From assembly GCA_050331575.1 (NCBI GenBank), contig JBHJGS010000012.1:1-64000 (forward strand): 64,000 nucleotides of DNA, given 5' to 3'. The notes beneath the pieces were generated by a model, which worked only from the letters and a program-made list of their open reading frames with translations, was not told where the DNA came from and did not search any database. The position numbers and the translations under genes are program-made. Every line of letters begins with the position of its first letter. Positions within the stretch are counted from its first letter, which is position 1. The DNA is from JBHJGS01 sp050331575 (GTDB lineage: Bacteria; Pseudomonadota; Alphaproteobacteria; Sphingomonadales; Rhodothalassiaceae). Below are positions 8,082 to 16,458 of this stretch, one piece after another.

Positions 8082-10106
8082 TTACGCCGCTGCGGCGATA
8101 TTGTCGCGGCGGGCCAGATAGCTGCGCGCCCGGCCCAGCGCCATCATCGGGAAATAGTGCCGGTAGAGATTGTAGTTGATCATGAAGGCACGCGACAGTT
8201 CGGTGGACTGCTGCAGGTCCTGATCCAGCCCTCGGCGCCGAAGATCGATATGCCGGCCGATGCCGTAGCCGGGAAAGCCCGTGCCGGTATAATCCGGCTC
8301 GTCCCAGCTGCCGTCCTGCTGCCGCTCGGCCAGGAAGCGCACGCCGCGCTCGACCATGTCCTTGTCCTCCGGCCGGCCGAGCGCCACCAGGGCCATGATG
8401 GCCCAGGCGGTCTGGCTGGCGGTGCTCGGCCCGCGCCCGCTCACGGACGGATCCATATAGCTGGCGCAGCTTTCGCCCCAGCCGCCATCAACATTCTGCC
8501 GCGCGCGCAGATACGCCGCCGCTTTCAGCAAGGCCGGGTCGCGCATGTCCTGGCCCAGGGCGCGCAGGGCCGGCAGGGCAGCCGCGGTGCCGTAGATATA
8601 ATTCACGCCCCAGCGGCCCCACCAGCTGCCGTCCGCTTCCTGCTCAGATTTCAAGTAGGCGAGACCGCGGGCGACGGTGGGATCCTCCGCGCCATAGCCC
8701 ATGGCAGCAAAAGCCTCCAAGGCGTGGGCGGTGACGTCGATCGACGGCGGGTCCAGGGCTTCGCCGAAATCGCAGAACGGGATGGCGCACAGGATCTTCT
8801 TGTCATTGTCCTTGTCGAAGGCCGCCCAGCCGCCATTCTTGCACTGCATCGCCCGCATCCAGGCGATGGCGCGGTCCAGCGCCTGGGGCAGGCCGCGCGC
8901 CTGCCATTTCGGATCCTGGCGGTAAGGCGCCAGCACCAGCACAGCCACGGCCGTGTCATCGACATCGGGATAGCGGGCATTTTCATATTCGAACGCCCAG
9001 CCGCCCGGTTCCACGCCCTTCACCTTCACGCACCAATCCCCCGGCGTGCGCACCTCTCGCGCCAGCAGCCAGTCGATCGCCTGATCGACACGCTCCCGCA
9101 CCGCATCGGTGCGCTCCGCATCGGCCAGCGCCAACAGCGTCAGCACGGTGTCCCACACCGGCGAGACGCTGGCCTGAACATAGGTGCCGCCGTCTCTGTC
9201 ATAGGACCAGCGCGGATCCTTCAAAGCGCCCAGGGCCTTGGCCATGACCGGATGATCATGAGCATAGCCGTGGGCATGCAGCGCCATGATCGAATAGATC
9301 CAGGGCGGCTGGATGCCGCCCCATACGCCGTCGGCATCTTGATGGTAGAGGATCCATTGCAGGCAGCGCTTGATCGCGGTCTTGCGGGCGATGCCCAGGC
9401 CCATGCTCTGGGCCATATGCAGCAGCCGGTCGGCCTTCAGGAAGAAATTGTCCAGGGACAAAAAGGGCGGCTGCTTGGGATAGGAATAGTCATGCGCCTC
9501 CCGCCCGTTCGGGAACAGCGCGTCCAGCCGGCGCTCAGCCGGAAGCGGGCGAGAAAAGCGCGCGGCGCTGAGCACCGCGATCGGCACCAGCGTCGCCCGC
9601 GCCCAGGAGGAGAAATTGTAGATGGAGAAGGTGAACCAGTCGGGAAAGAAGATCACCTCAGGCGGGATATTGGGCGTATGCTGCCATGGCCATTCGCCGA
9701 TCAGCGCCAGCCAATAGCGGGTAAAGACGCGGATCTGGCTCAGGCCGCCGCGCGCCATGATCCAGCCGTGCGCCCGCACCAGCGCCTCGTGATCGGCACT
9801 GAAGCCTGCGCAGCGCAGCGCGGCATAGCATTCCACCGTGGTGTTGATGTCCCCGGCGGTGGCGTTCTTGTAGACCTCCCAGGAGCCGTCCTCGCGCTGT
9901 TCGTTCAGGATCGCGCGCGCCAGCTTCGGTGTCAGCGGGTGATCGTCATAGCCGATGACGTGCAGCGCCAGCAGCCACTGCGCCTCCATGCACATGTTGG
10001 ACTGCAGCCGGCCGACCCAATAGCCGTCCGCGGCCTGATGGTCGGCACTCCACCGCACGGCGTCGTCGAGCACCGTGTCGATCGTCTGCAAAACAGGCTG
10101 GTTCAT
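8082..10106 (-). CDS. shc: squalene-hopene cyclase
   Basis: A 674-residue class II triterpene cyclase that folds squalene into hopene/hopanol, the first step of hopanoid synthesis, as a monotopic inner-membrane protein. The catalytic DXDD motif reads DVDDTA at about residues 381-386, close to Asp374-377 of the Alicyclobacillus enzyme. Several QW repeats are visible (such as EQREDGSWEV, QDADGVWGG, ARQNVDGGWGE, ERQQDGSWDE), and the usual YNLYRHYFP end is present. Length and motif spacing are normal. No other hopanoid (hpn) gene adjoins it, apart from a distant SDR at 23561 with some HpnA resemblance. Confidence 0.97.
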   Translation of the reverse strand: MNQPVLQTIDTVLDDAVRWSADHQAADGYWVGRLQSNMCMEAQWLLALHVIGYDDHPLTPKLARAILNEQREDGSWEVYKNATAGDINTTVECYAALRCAGFSADHEALVRAHGWIMARGGLSQIRVFTRYWLALIGEWPWQHTPNIPPEVIFFPDWFTFSIYNFSSWARATLVPIAVLSAARFSRPLPAERRLDALFPNGREAHDYSYPKQPPFLSLDNFFLKADRLLHMAQSMGLGIARKTAIKRCLQWILYHQDADGVWGGIQPPWIYSIMALHAHGYAHDHPVMAKALGALKDPRWSYDRDGGTYVQASVSPVWDTVLTLLALADAERTDAVRERVDQAIDWLLAREVRTPGDWCVKVKGVEPGGWAFEYENARYPDVDDTAVAVLVLAPYRQDPKWQARGLPQALDRAIAWMRAMQCKNGGWAAFDKDNDKKILCAIPFCDFGEALDPPSIDVTAHALEAFAAMGYGAEDPTVARGLAYLKSEQEADGSWWGRWGVNYIYGTAAALPALRALGQDMRDPALLKAAAYLRARQNVDGGWGESCASYMDPSVSGRGPSTASQTAWAIMALVALGRPEDKDMVERGVRFLAERQQDGSWDEPDYTGTGFPGYGIGRHIDLRRRGLDQDLQQSTELSRAFMINYNLYRHYFPMMALGRARSYLARRDNIAAAA

Positions 10107-10191
10107 GCGGGCACTCGCAGGCTAGGCAGGGGCTTCTGACGGCAAACTGCCGCGTGTGATAGCGGGAAATCACCGAAAAAGGGAGGGGTGG

Positions 10192-11166
10192 ATGCGTCTG
10201 ATCACCATTCTGTTGACATTTTGTGGCATTCAGGCCGCGGTCGCGCAGGACTGGCGGCACCCAACTTTGGATGGCCCGCCGCCGATCATCATCGCCCACC
10301 GCGGCGCCAGTGGCTATTTGCCGGAGCATACGCTGGCGGCCTATGCGCTTGCCATCGATTTGGGCGCGGACTTCATCGAGCCCGATCTGGTGATGACCAA
10401 AGATGGCCATCTGGTCGCACGGCACGACGATTATCTGTCGACCACCACCGATGTCGCCGAACGGGAGGCGTTTGCGGATCGCCGGCGCACCCAAGACGGT
10501 CGCACGGATTGGTTCGTCGAGGATTTTACCTTAGCAGAGATCAAGCAATTGCGGGCGCGCCAGCCGTTTCCAGGCCGCGACACGGGCTTTGACGGTCGCT
10601 ATACGGTACCCACGTTCGAAGAAATCCTCGACCTGGTCCAAGCCAAACAGGCCAAGACCGGCCGGCGCATCGGCATCTATCCCGAAACCAAAAAGCCCAG
10701 CCGCTTTGCCGCGGTGGGGTTGGACATGGCGCCGGCCCTGGCCAGGGCATTGCAAGAGCGCGGTATGGCTGGCCGCGAGGATCCGGTGTTTGTGCAATCG
10801 TTTGAGCCGGAAATATTGCAACGGCTGGACAGTCTGATCGACACCCGCCTGATCCTGTTGGTTTATGCCGAAGCCGATGGCACGCCCCATTTGGCGTTTG
10901 AAGCGTTCGCAGACGTCATCGACGGGGTCGGGCCCGCGAAGTCGCTGCTGGTCACGCCGACCTACGAAGACAGCGGCTTCGTCGCGCGAGCCCATGCCCT
11001 GGGCTTGCCGGTGCATGCCTGGACCCATCGCGCCGATCGGGTGCCTCCGGGCATTGCTGACAGCCGCGATGAGTTGCGCGTGTTGTTCGGCTTGGGCATC
11101 GACGGGATTTTCACCGATTTTCCAGACATGGCGCGGACGGTTCGGGCGGTGGAAAGGCTGCGCTGA
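10192..11166 (+). CDS. glpQ: glycerophosphodiester phosphodiesterase, periplasmic GlpQ type
   Basis: A 324-residue GDPD-family enzyme that hydrolyses glycerophosphodiesters to glycerol 3-phosphate and an alcohol. A cleavable signal peptide (LITILLTFCGIQAAVAQ) is followed by the family signature IIIAHRGASGYLPEHTLAAY with the catalytic His, then GADFIEPDLVMTKDG and HDDYL, and it ends with the GIDGIFTDFPD segment typical of GDPD barrels. The ATG at 10192 is preceded by GGGAGGGG; a start 12 codons earlier would bury the signal peptide. It is divergent from shc across 85 bases. It releases phosphate-containing products, which may tie in with the phosphate-related genes elsewhere. Confidence 0.92.
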   Translation: MRLITILLTFCGIQAAVAQDWRHPTLDGPPPIIIAHRGASGYLPEHTLAAYALAIDLGADFIEPDLVMTKDGHLVARHDDYLSTTTDVAEREAFADRRRTQDGRTDWFVEDFTLAEIKQLRARQPFPGRDTGFDGRYTVPTFEEILDLVQAKQAKTGRRIGIYPETKKPSRFAAVGLDMAPALARALQERGMAGREDPVFVQSFEPEILQRLDSLIDTRLILLVYAEADGTPHLAFEAFADVIDGVGPAKSLLVTPTYEDSGFVARAHALGLPVHAWTHRADRVPPGIADSRDELRVLFGLGIDGIFTDFPDMARTVRAVERLR

Positions 11167-11215
11167 GCGCCAGACCCAGCAGCGGCTGCCCACGCACCGC
11201 CATTGCCCGTCGCCG

Positions 11216-11247
11216 TTCAAGACGCCCGTTGAGGCGAGCGTCTTGAA
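11216..11247. terminator. hairpin between convergent genes
   Basis: Perfect 10-bp inverted repeat TTCAAGACGC (11216-11225) / GCGTCTTGAA (11238-11247) with a 12-base loop, in the 174-base gap between the converging glpQ and metalloprotease genes. The TTCAA/TTGAA ends give short A/T runs in both directions, so a weak bidirectional terminator is plausible. Confidence 0.5.
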
Positions 11248-11340
11248 GGGCCTGTCGTCCGGCGCCAAGAGGCGGGCAGGTCAGCCGTTCGACTCTGGCC
11301 GACCCGACCGGACAGGGCGCGTACAGCGCTGCGCCTCGCA

Positions 11341-13974
11341 TTAAGCGCGCTTGGACGGATCCAGCGCGGCGCTGACCAGGAACAGCACATGATCGCGGTG
11401 CGCCCGGGTCTCCAAGTCCGGCCGGCCGGACTGTTCCATCCATCGCTCGATCTGCTTCAGCGAAGCCAGCGCGGCTGAGCGGGCGACATGATCATATTTG
11501 TGGTCCTGAGCCACCTTGGCCAGCCGCTTGGCATAGTCGATCTGCAGCATCTGCCGCTGGGTGTTCACCGCGCCGTCCAGATCCGCTTCGAACACGGCCT
11601 TGGACAGGTCCATGATCATGTCGGCGGCGGCATAGTCATTGCCGTATAGGCGGCTGTCGGTGATCCGGCGCAGCGTATTGGGATGCAGCAGATGGTTCAG
11701 GATATCGCCCTGGATCGCCAGCACCCGGCCGTGCAGTTCGGGATCCTCATTGCGGCTGAAATGGTCAAAGCCGCGGCGCTGCTGCTGCAGATGGTTCAGC
11801 AGATCCTCCGGTGCTGCAAAAGCGTCCGGCGCGAACAGATGCTCCGCCAGGGCAGCCATGGCGCGCTTCTGCTCCTCATAGGCCACCGGCGTGAAGGGCT
11901 GGCCGTCGCCGCCATCTTGATCGGTGAAGGCGCGGTCCTGATGCACGCCGCCGACATAGCGGGAAATCACCCGGGCGGCGGTATTGTGGATGCCGGTGAG
12001 GACCAAATAGGCGTTGCGCAGTTCGTGCCAGGACTGGCCGGGCTGGGCGTAGCGGGCCTTGATCTCCCCCATGGTGTCTTCCACCAGGGCAATCTGGTTC
12101 AGGGCAAAGCCGATGGCATCGTCGGACATGTCGCCGATCATCACCCGTGGATCATTGCCGCGCCCGGGGCTGCGCATATCATCGGCATCATTGCCGAACG
12201 CCAGCTCCGGTTCGGTGGAGCGGTTCAGCAGCGTGGTGCGCTTGGCCGCATCCTCCAGATCCGGATCATAGCCGAACGCGATGGCCCAATGATCATAGGG
12301 GCCGGGGCGGATGTCGTAATAATGCCCCTGCGGCTCGTCCGGCAGCGCCAGATTGATCGCCGGATAGTCCATCACCGAGCCGGTGACGACGCCGTCGGTG
12401 GCCGCGCGGTCGCCCAGAGTCTGCAGATCATGCAGTTGGCTGGCGCGCATATTGTGGTTCAGTCCCAGGGTATGGCCGATCTCGTGCAGGGTCAGCCGCA
12501 TCAGCGACTCCTCCACGATCCGCTTTTTCTGGTCGGCGGAGGCTTGGTGGGCGCTCAGCACGGTCTGGCCGAACAGGCTGGTCAGCTGCATCTGATGGCC
12601 GTTGCTGCAGGTCAGCTGCGGCGCGCCGTCCGGTCCGGTCAGCTGCGGGCCCACCGGCAAGCCGCGGCCGGCCAGGTCGAACAGTTCGTCAAAGATCAGC
12701 CGATTGGTCACATAGACATTTTCCAGCATGATATCCGCCCCCAGGATCTGACCGGTGCGCGGATTAACGAAGTTCGGGCCGTAGCCGCCGAACGGCGGGC
12801 GCGGGGAGGACGTCCAGCGCAGCACATTATAGCGGATGTCCCCGGCGTCCCAGTCGGCATCATCGGGCTGTTCCTTCACCACGATCGCATTCTTGAAGCC
12901 GGCGGATTCAAACGCCTCATTCCAGGCCAGGGCGCCCTTGCGGATGGCATCGCGATACTCGTGCGGCGTGGTGTTTTCGATCCACCAGACGATCGGCTCG
13001 ACCGGTTCGGACAGGTCCGCCTCGGGATCCTTCTTCACCAAATTCCAGCGGTCGATCAGGTCGCGATAGGGCGTCGGGCCGTGATCGGTCAGATCGGTGA
13101 CGCGGGTGAAGAAATAGCCCACGCGCGGATCGTCGATGCGCGGTGTAAAGCCGTTCTCGGGCATGGCGATCAGCGTGTGCTGCAGGCTGACCGTGACCGA
13201 ACGCGGGTCGGTCACCGCCCGGCTGCCGCGCACCTTGGGCTTGTCATTGGTATAGACATAGTCGACCCGGACATCGACATTGTCCGGATAGGCGTGCACA
13301 TCGGCGATCTTGGAGCGGTCCTTGGCCAAGGACCCCAATTCGAACCGGTCGCCATTGCCATTGGGCCGCGGGCTGGGGCTGACCTGGTGCAGCGATTCGG
13401 TCAGGAACAGATCATCGGCCTTGATCAGGATGCGACCGGTCTGCTCATCCTCCGCGACGATTTCGGCGCTACCGAGCACCGCGGGTGAGATATTGGCATC
13501 GGCCGCGCGCGACAGCGGATTGTCCGGGTCGAAATAATAGCCGCTGTTCTCTTCGACAAACTCGATCCGATTGAAGTAGCGGCGTATCGAGAACACCGCA
13601 TTGTCGCGGAAACTGCCGCGGAAATGGCCGGCCTCCAGCGGTCCATCCAGGGTGTGGGTGAAATAGATGAACTCCTGGTCGATCTGATCGGCGGCCAGTT
13701 CCAAATGCACTGCGCCGGTGTCCGGATCGCGGTAGAAGGTCATCAGCCCGGTGATCACGTCATGGCCGTCGATGATTGTCTCAAGGCCGTCCGCTTCCGG
13801 CTCCGCCTCCTGCTCAGCGGCCTCCGCCGGCTCTTTATCGTGGGCGCAACCGCAGCCGTGCGCGGTTTGCTCAGCTGGCTGTGCGGGTGGCGTTGCGGGC
13901 GGATGGGCGCTCGCCGGTTGCGTGGCGACTGCGGCCATCACCAGCCAGCCGCTCGTCAAAAGCAAACGTGTCAT
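11341..13974 (-). CDS. secreted zinc-dependent metalloprotease (metzincin type, DUF5117/DUF5118-like)
   Basis: A large exported protein of 877 residues. A signal peptide (LLLTSGWLVMAAVATQPASA) is followed by a Cys/His/Glu-rich stretch (HGCGCAHDKEPAEAAEQE). The zinc site is HEIGHTLGLNH, a full HExxHxxGxxH metzincin motif near residue 500, followed by SVMDYP, the Met-turn. The surrounding architecture fits the family annotated as zinc-dependent metalloproteases with DUF5117 and DUF4953/5118 regions in Proteobacteria and Bacteroidetes; no specific substrate is known. The ATG at 13974 has AAGGGGAAG upstream. It is divergent from two secreted paralogues at 14148-15474, possibly a shared regulatory region. 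Confidence 0.9.
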   Translation of the reverse strand: MTRLLLTSGWLVMAAVATQPASAHPPATPPAQPAEQTAHGCGCAHDKEPAEAAEQEAEPEADGLETIIDGHDVITGLMTFYRDPDTGAVHLELAADQIDQEFIYFTHTLDGPLEAGHFRGSFRDNAVFSIRRYFNRIEFVEENSGYYFDPDNPLSRAADANISPAVLGSAEIVAEDEQTGRILIKADDLFLTESLHQVSPSPRPNGNGDRFELGSLAKDRSKIADVHAYPDNVDVRVDYVYTNDKPKVRGSRAVTDPRSVTVSLQHTLIAMPENGFTPRIDDPRVGYFFTRVTDLTDHGPTPYRDLIDRWNLVKKDPEADLSEPVEPIVWWIENTTPHEYRDAIRKGALAWNEAFESAGFKNAIVVKEQPDDADWDAGDIRYNVLRWTSSPRPPFGGYGPNFVNPRTGQILGADIMLENVYVTNRLIFDELFDLAGRGLPVGPQLTGPDGAPQLTCSNGHQMQLTSLFGQTVLSAHQASADQKKRIVEESLMRLTLHEIGHTLGLNHNMRASQLHDLQTLGDRAATDGVVTGSVMDYPAINLALPDEPQGHYYDIRPGPYDHWAIAFGYDPDLEDAAKRTTLLNRSTEPELAFGNDADDMRSPGRGNDPRVMIGDMSDDAIGFALNQIALVEDTMGEIKARYAQPGQSWHELRNAYLVLTGIHNTAARVISRYVGGVHQDRAFTDQDGGDGQPFTPVAYEEQKRAMAALAEHLFAPDAFAAPEDLLNHLQQQRRGFDHFSRNEDPELHGRVLAIQGDILNHLLHPNTLRRITDSRLYGNDYAAADMIMDLSKAVFEADLDGAVNTQRQMLQIDYAKRLAKVAQDHKYDHVARSAALASLKQIERWMEQSGRPDLETRAHRDHVLFLVSAALDPSKRA

Positions 13975-14147
13975 GGACTTCCCCTTGAATGTGCAGCACG
14001 TAAGAGTCCGCCTGACTGTGCCAACTCGGTCTGCCCCGGGCAAGCCAATGACGGGCCGAACAGGCATCAAACCATGGTTGGGGGTTGGTTCGGGCCGCGT
14101 TCATCTTACCTGTGCAAGATGGAAAGGTCCTCATCAGGAGTCCTGTC

Positions 14148-14843
14148 ATGAAACGGATTATTGCATTGGCCGCCACGGTAATGGCTTTGTCCACCGGCGC
14201 TAATGCGCAGCAGATCGACATCCAGTTCTCCAAGCATCTTCAGAAGCACTTGGATAGCATCGCGCGCGTGGAACAGCGCAAGGAAGAGGCCTTCCGCCGC
14301 ACCGGCCTGCCTGAACGCAATCCAGTGCGCTCGGTGTTTCGCTTTAACGATGCCCGCACCGCCGGGACGCAGTGGGCCGGTGAGCAGCTGATCCCTCAGG
14401 TGGAGAATTATGATTTGCCGACCCTGTTGCGGCGCTTGATCGAAGACAATTTGCTGCGCGCGGACGTGGGCTTTGACGGCACCATCCGGCTTGAGGTGGA
14501 CAAATTCCGCATCACCAATGCCGATGTGGCGGCGCTCCGCGGCGTCAACACCTACGCCAAGGGCCGGATCAGCCTGATCAGCCCGGACGGCGACGTGTTG
14601 GAGAGCCATAAGGTTCGGACCAATTTCGTCACCGATCCGACCGTGGATCCCTCCTATACCGGCGACAAATATGCGTTCCTGGAGACCGACCCGGTCAACC
14701 GCATCGGGCCATTGGCCAGCCAGTTCGTGGAAAAGGCCTTGGAGCGGGCTTTCCCGGAGCATCGTGAGGATATTCACGGGCCGGTGATCGTCAGCCTGAT
14801 CACCGGTGCATCGACCCAGGTCTTCGTGCCCGGGCGCTTTTAG
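14148..14843 (+). CDS. secreted protein of unknown family, paralogue 1
   Basis: A 231-residue protein with a clear signal peptide (MKRIIALAATVMALSTGANA), so probably periplasmic or secreted. I do not recognise a named family. It shares order and motifs with the next gene: a central LLRRLIEDNLL segment, a beta-rich middle (FDGTIRLEVDKF) and SPDGDVLESHKV near residue 150, ending with an EKALERAFPEHRED helix. The ATG at 14148 has AGGAG 7 bases upstream. It is divergent from the metalloprotease and separated from the downstream paralogue by a single base, so the two form an operon. The function is unknown; a paired envelope complex is only an inference. Confidence 0.8.
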   Translation: MKRIIALAATVMALSTGANAQQIDIQFSKHLQKHLDSIARVEQRKEEAFRRTGLPERNPVRSVFRFNDARTAGTQWAGEQLIPQVENYDLPTLLRRLIEDNLLRADVGFDGTIRLEVDKFRITNADVAALRGVNTYAKGRISLISPDGDVLESHKVRTNFVTDPTVDPSYTGDKYAFLETDPVNRIGPLASQFVEKALERAFPEHREDIHGPVIVSLITGASTQVFVPGRF

Positions 14844-14844
14844 G

Positions 14845-15474
14845 ATGCGCGGGCGGCGACGCATCCTCCTGGCGTTGGCCGCCGTCCTGGCAACAAGCGG
14901 AGCGGCGGCGGCTGAACAGGTTCAGGTGCTGCTCTCCGACCGGTTGGCCGCACAGCAGGATCGCATCAGCCTGATGGAACAGCGCCAAGCGCTGTTCCTG
15001 CGCAACCGGATCAAATTTGCCCTAAGCCCCGCACGGTTGGCCGAAGAGGAGGCGCGGACGGAGCAGGCGGATTATCAGATCGATCACTTGCTGCGCCGGA
15101 TCTTGGAGGATGCCTTGGTGCAGGCGCAGATCCGCTTTGAGGGCACCGTGCAGGTCACGTTAGAACGCCTGAGCGTTCCGGATTTCCCCGCCGCCGCCGT
15201 TGCCGGCGCGGTGTTGTCCGCGCGGGGCACGGTGCGGTTGATCGCGCCGGATGGCACCGTGCTGGAAAGCCACCAGGTTGGGGTGCCCTATATTCGCCGG
15301 ATCACGCGCAGCTTCCGCTATGACGGCCCGCATACCGACTTTCTGCCGGTGGAGGAGCGGGCGCGCCTTCTGCCGATGCTGACCTATTTCGCCGAAGCCG
15401 TCCTTGAGGCCGTGTTTCCCGAACGGGAGGACGCTATTCCCGGCGCGATCACCCTTCAGCGCCGGGTGTTCTAG
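14845..15474 (+). CDS. secreted protein of unknown family, paralogue 2
   Basis: A 209-residue exported protein with a signal peptide (RRRILLALAAVLATSGAAAA). It resembles its upstream neighbour along its length: LLRRILEDALV for LLRRLIEDNLL, FEGTVQVTLERL for FDGTIRLEVDKF, APDGTVLESHQV for SPDGDVLESHKV, and EAVLEAVFPEREDAI for EKALERAFPEHREDI. Overall identity looks low to moderate, so the duplication is old. The ATG overlaps nothing but lies one base past the TAG of the first gene, so translational coupling is likely. No domain name can be assigned. Confidence 0.78.
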   Translation: MRGRRRILLALAAVLATSGAAAAEQVQVLLSDRLAAQQDRISLMEQRQALFLRNRIKFALSPARLAEEEARTEQADYQIDHLLRRILEDALVQAQIRFEGTVQVTLERLSVPDFPAAAVAGAVLSARGTVRLIAPDGTVLESHQVGVPYIRRITRSFRYDGPHTDFLPVEERARLLPMLTYFAEAVLEAVFPEREDAIPGAITLQRRVF

Positions 15475-15485
15475 GGCCCTTTCAC

Positions 15486-15524
15486 CCGATTACGCGCGAG
15501 CGCGATTGATCGGATCATGCCTAG
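15486..15524. repeat. dispersed palindromic repeat, copy B
   Basis: CCGATTACGCGCGAGCGCG then ATTGATCGGATCATGCC; the right half matches copies A and C, the left arm is degenerate. It fills most of the 46-base gap between two convergent genes, and the CTA that ends the minus-strand gene is formed by its edge, the same arrangement as copy C. Confidence 0.65.
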
Positions 15525-15850
15525 CGTAAAACCTGAAACCGCTTTTTGAACGCCGTTTTGAACGCCTCGCATCCCTCGGCCGGGCCTTTGGCTTCTTCGA
15601 TTGACGCGGTGTTCGCCAGCCTTATCCGCGCCATGACCCGATCTTCCGGGCCGTCGGACAAGGCATTGATCCGCGCCTCGGCGGCCACATAGAAATCTTC
15701 AATATCGACTGGGTCGAGCTGACAATGCCGCGCCATGCCGATAATCTCGCCAGCGTCAGCGGCTATGCGTTGAATAGCGATATCTGTATTGCGCTCTGCG
15801 GCCGCTGCCGCAGAGGCGCTCACAAGCAAAATGGCCAAGGCCCAGTTCAT
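15521..15850 (-). CDS. small secreted protein of unknown function
   Basis: A 109-residue protein with an N-terminal signal peptide (MNWALAILLVSASAAAAA) and a mature helical part of about 90 residues with two cysteines (HCQLDPVD and EGCEAFK) that could form one disulfide. I do not recognise the family. The start ATG 15850 is preceded by AAAGGAG at 7 bases. It is a single gene, convergent with the secreted paralogue pair, and ends inside the palindromic repeat. Confidence 0.7.
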   Translation of the reverse strand: MNWALAILLVSASAAAAAERNTDIAIQRIAADAGEIIGMARHCQLDPVDIEDFYVAAEARINALSDGPEDRVMARIRLANTASIEEAKGPAEGCEAFKTAFKKRFQVLR

Positions 15851-16005
15851 CACGCCCACTCCTTTACCCGGCAACACAGGGCAAAGCCGCTTTTTGCCGC
15901 CCCAGTGCCGGCCAGGCAAGAACTAAAACGGAACTGAGACGGGCTCACTAAGGTCCCTTGCCGGCGTTAACGGGCTTCAAACCCGGGGTGCGGCAAATTC
16001 GACCC

Positions 16006-16401
16006 ATGTCGCACAAGGTCCGCTCCGCTCCGACTTGGCTGATCGCCGCTCTCGTTGGCGCCGTTGGTTTGGCGGCGGTGACCCTGGCAACCTGCTGGCC
16101 GCGCCCTGGTGCGCCGGTGTGGGTGCTATACGGCGCGTCGGCCAGCCGCGCGGACCGCTTGGGCATAGCGGTAACCGCCGGCGGCCGGATCATCTCGCAG
16201 CGCGCGGATGGCGCAGTCCTTGCCGTGTTCGACGAGCCGGGGTTCGTCTGGCGCCTGCGCCGCGCTGGGGCGGTGGCAGCGCTTGATGCCGCCGGAACCG
16301 CCGGCTGTCGCGGCCGTGTTGGCTTTGATCGGGTGTTTGCCCGGCCAGCGAAACGTGACCGCTCTGTTAACCAAACCATCACTTCCACGACGGAAGGATA
16401 A
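16006..16401 (+). CDS. small single-pass membrane protein, hypothetical
   Basis: A 131-residue protein with one N-terminal membrane anchor (TWLIAALVGAVGLAAVTLATCW, residues about 10-31) and a periplasmic-facing part that mixes beta-like segments (WVLYGASASRADRLGIAV, GGRIISQ) with a basic tail. No family recognised. The start is uncertain: ATG 16006 lacks a clear ribosome-binding site, and an earlier in-frame ATG at 15958 exists. The opposite strand is also open but looks like a low-complexity shadow. Confidence 0.55.
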   Translation: MSHKVRSAPTWLIAALVGAVGLAAVTLATCWPRPGAPVWVLYGASASRADRLGIAVTAGGRIISQRADGAVLAVFDEPGFVWRLRRAGAVAALDAAGTAGCRGRVGFDRVFARPAKRDRSVNQTITSTTEG

Positions 16402-16458
16402 GCCTGATCTCGCCGCTGCTCCCTCGCAGCGGTTCCGACTGTGGATACAGGCTTCACC

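Noticed and set aside
8157..10139. 660-residue open frame antisense to squalene-hopene cyclase
   Set aside because: High GC leaves the antisense frame open. The shc frame has DXDD and QW motifs; the antisense product has no domain and shadow-like composition (Arg, Gly, Gln, His).
11683..13488. 601-residue frame opposite the metalloprotease
   Set aside because: Same cause; the minus strand carries a complete metzincin motif and a signal peptide.
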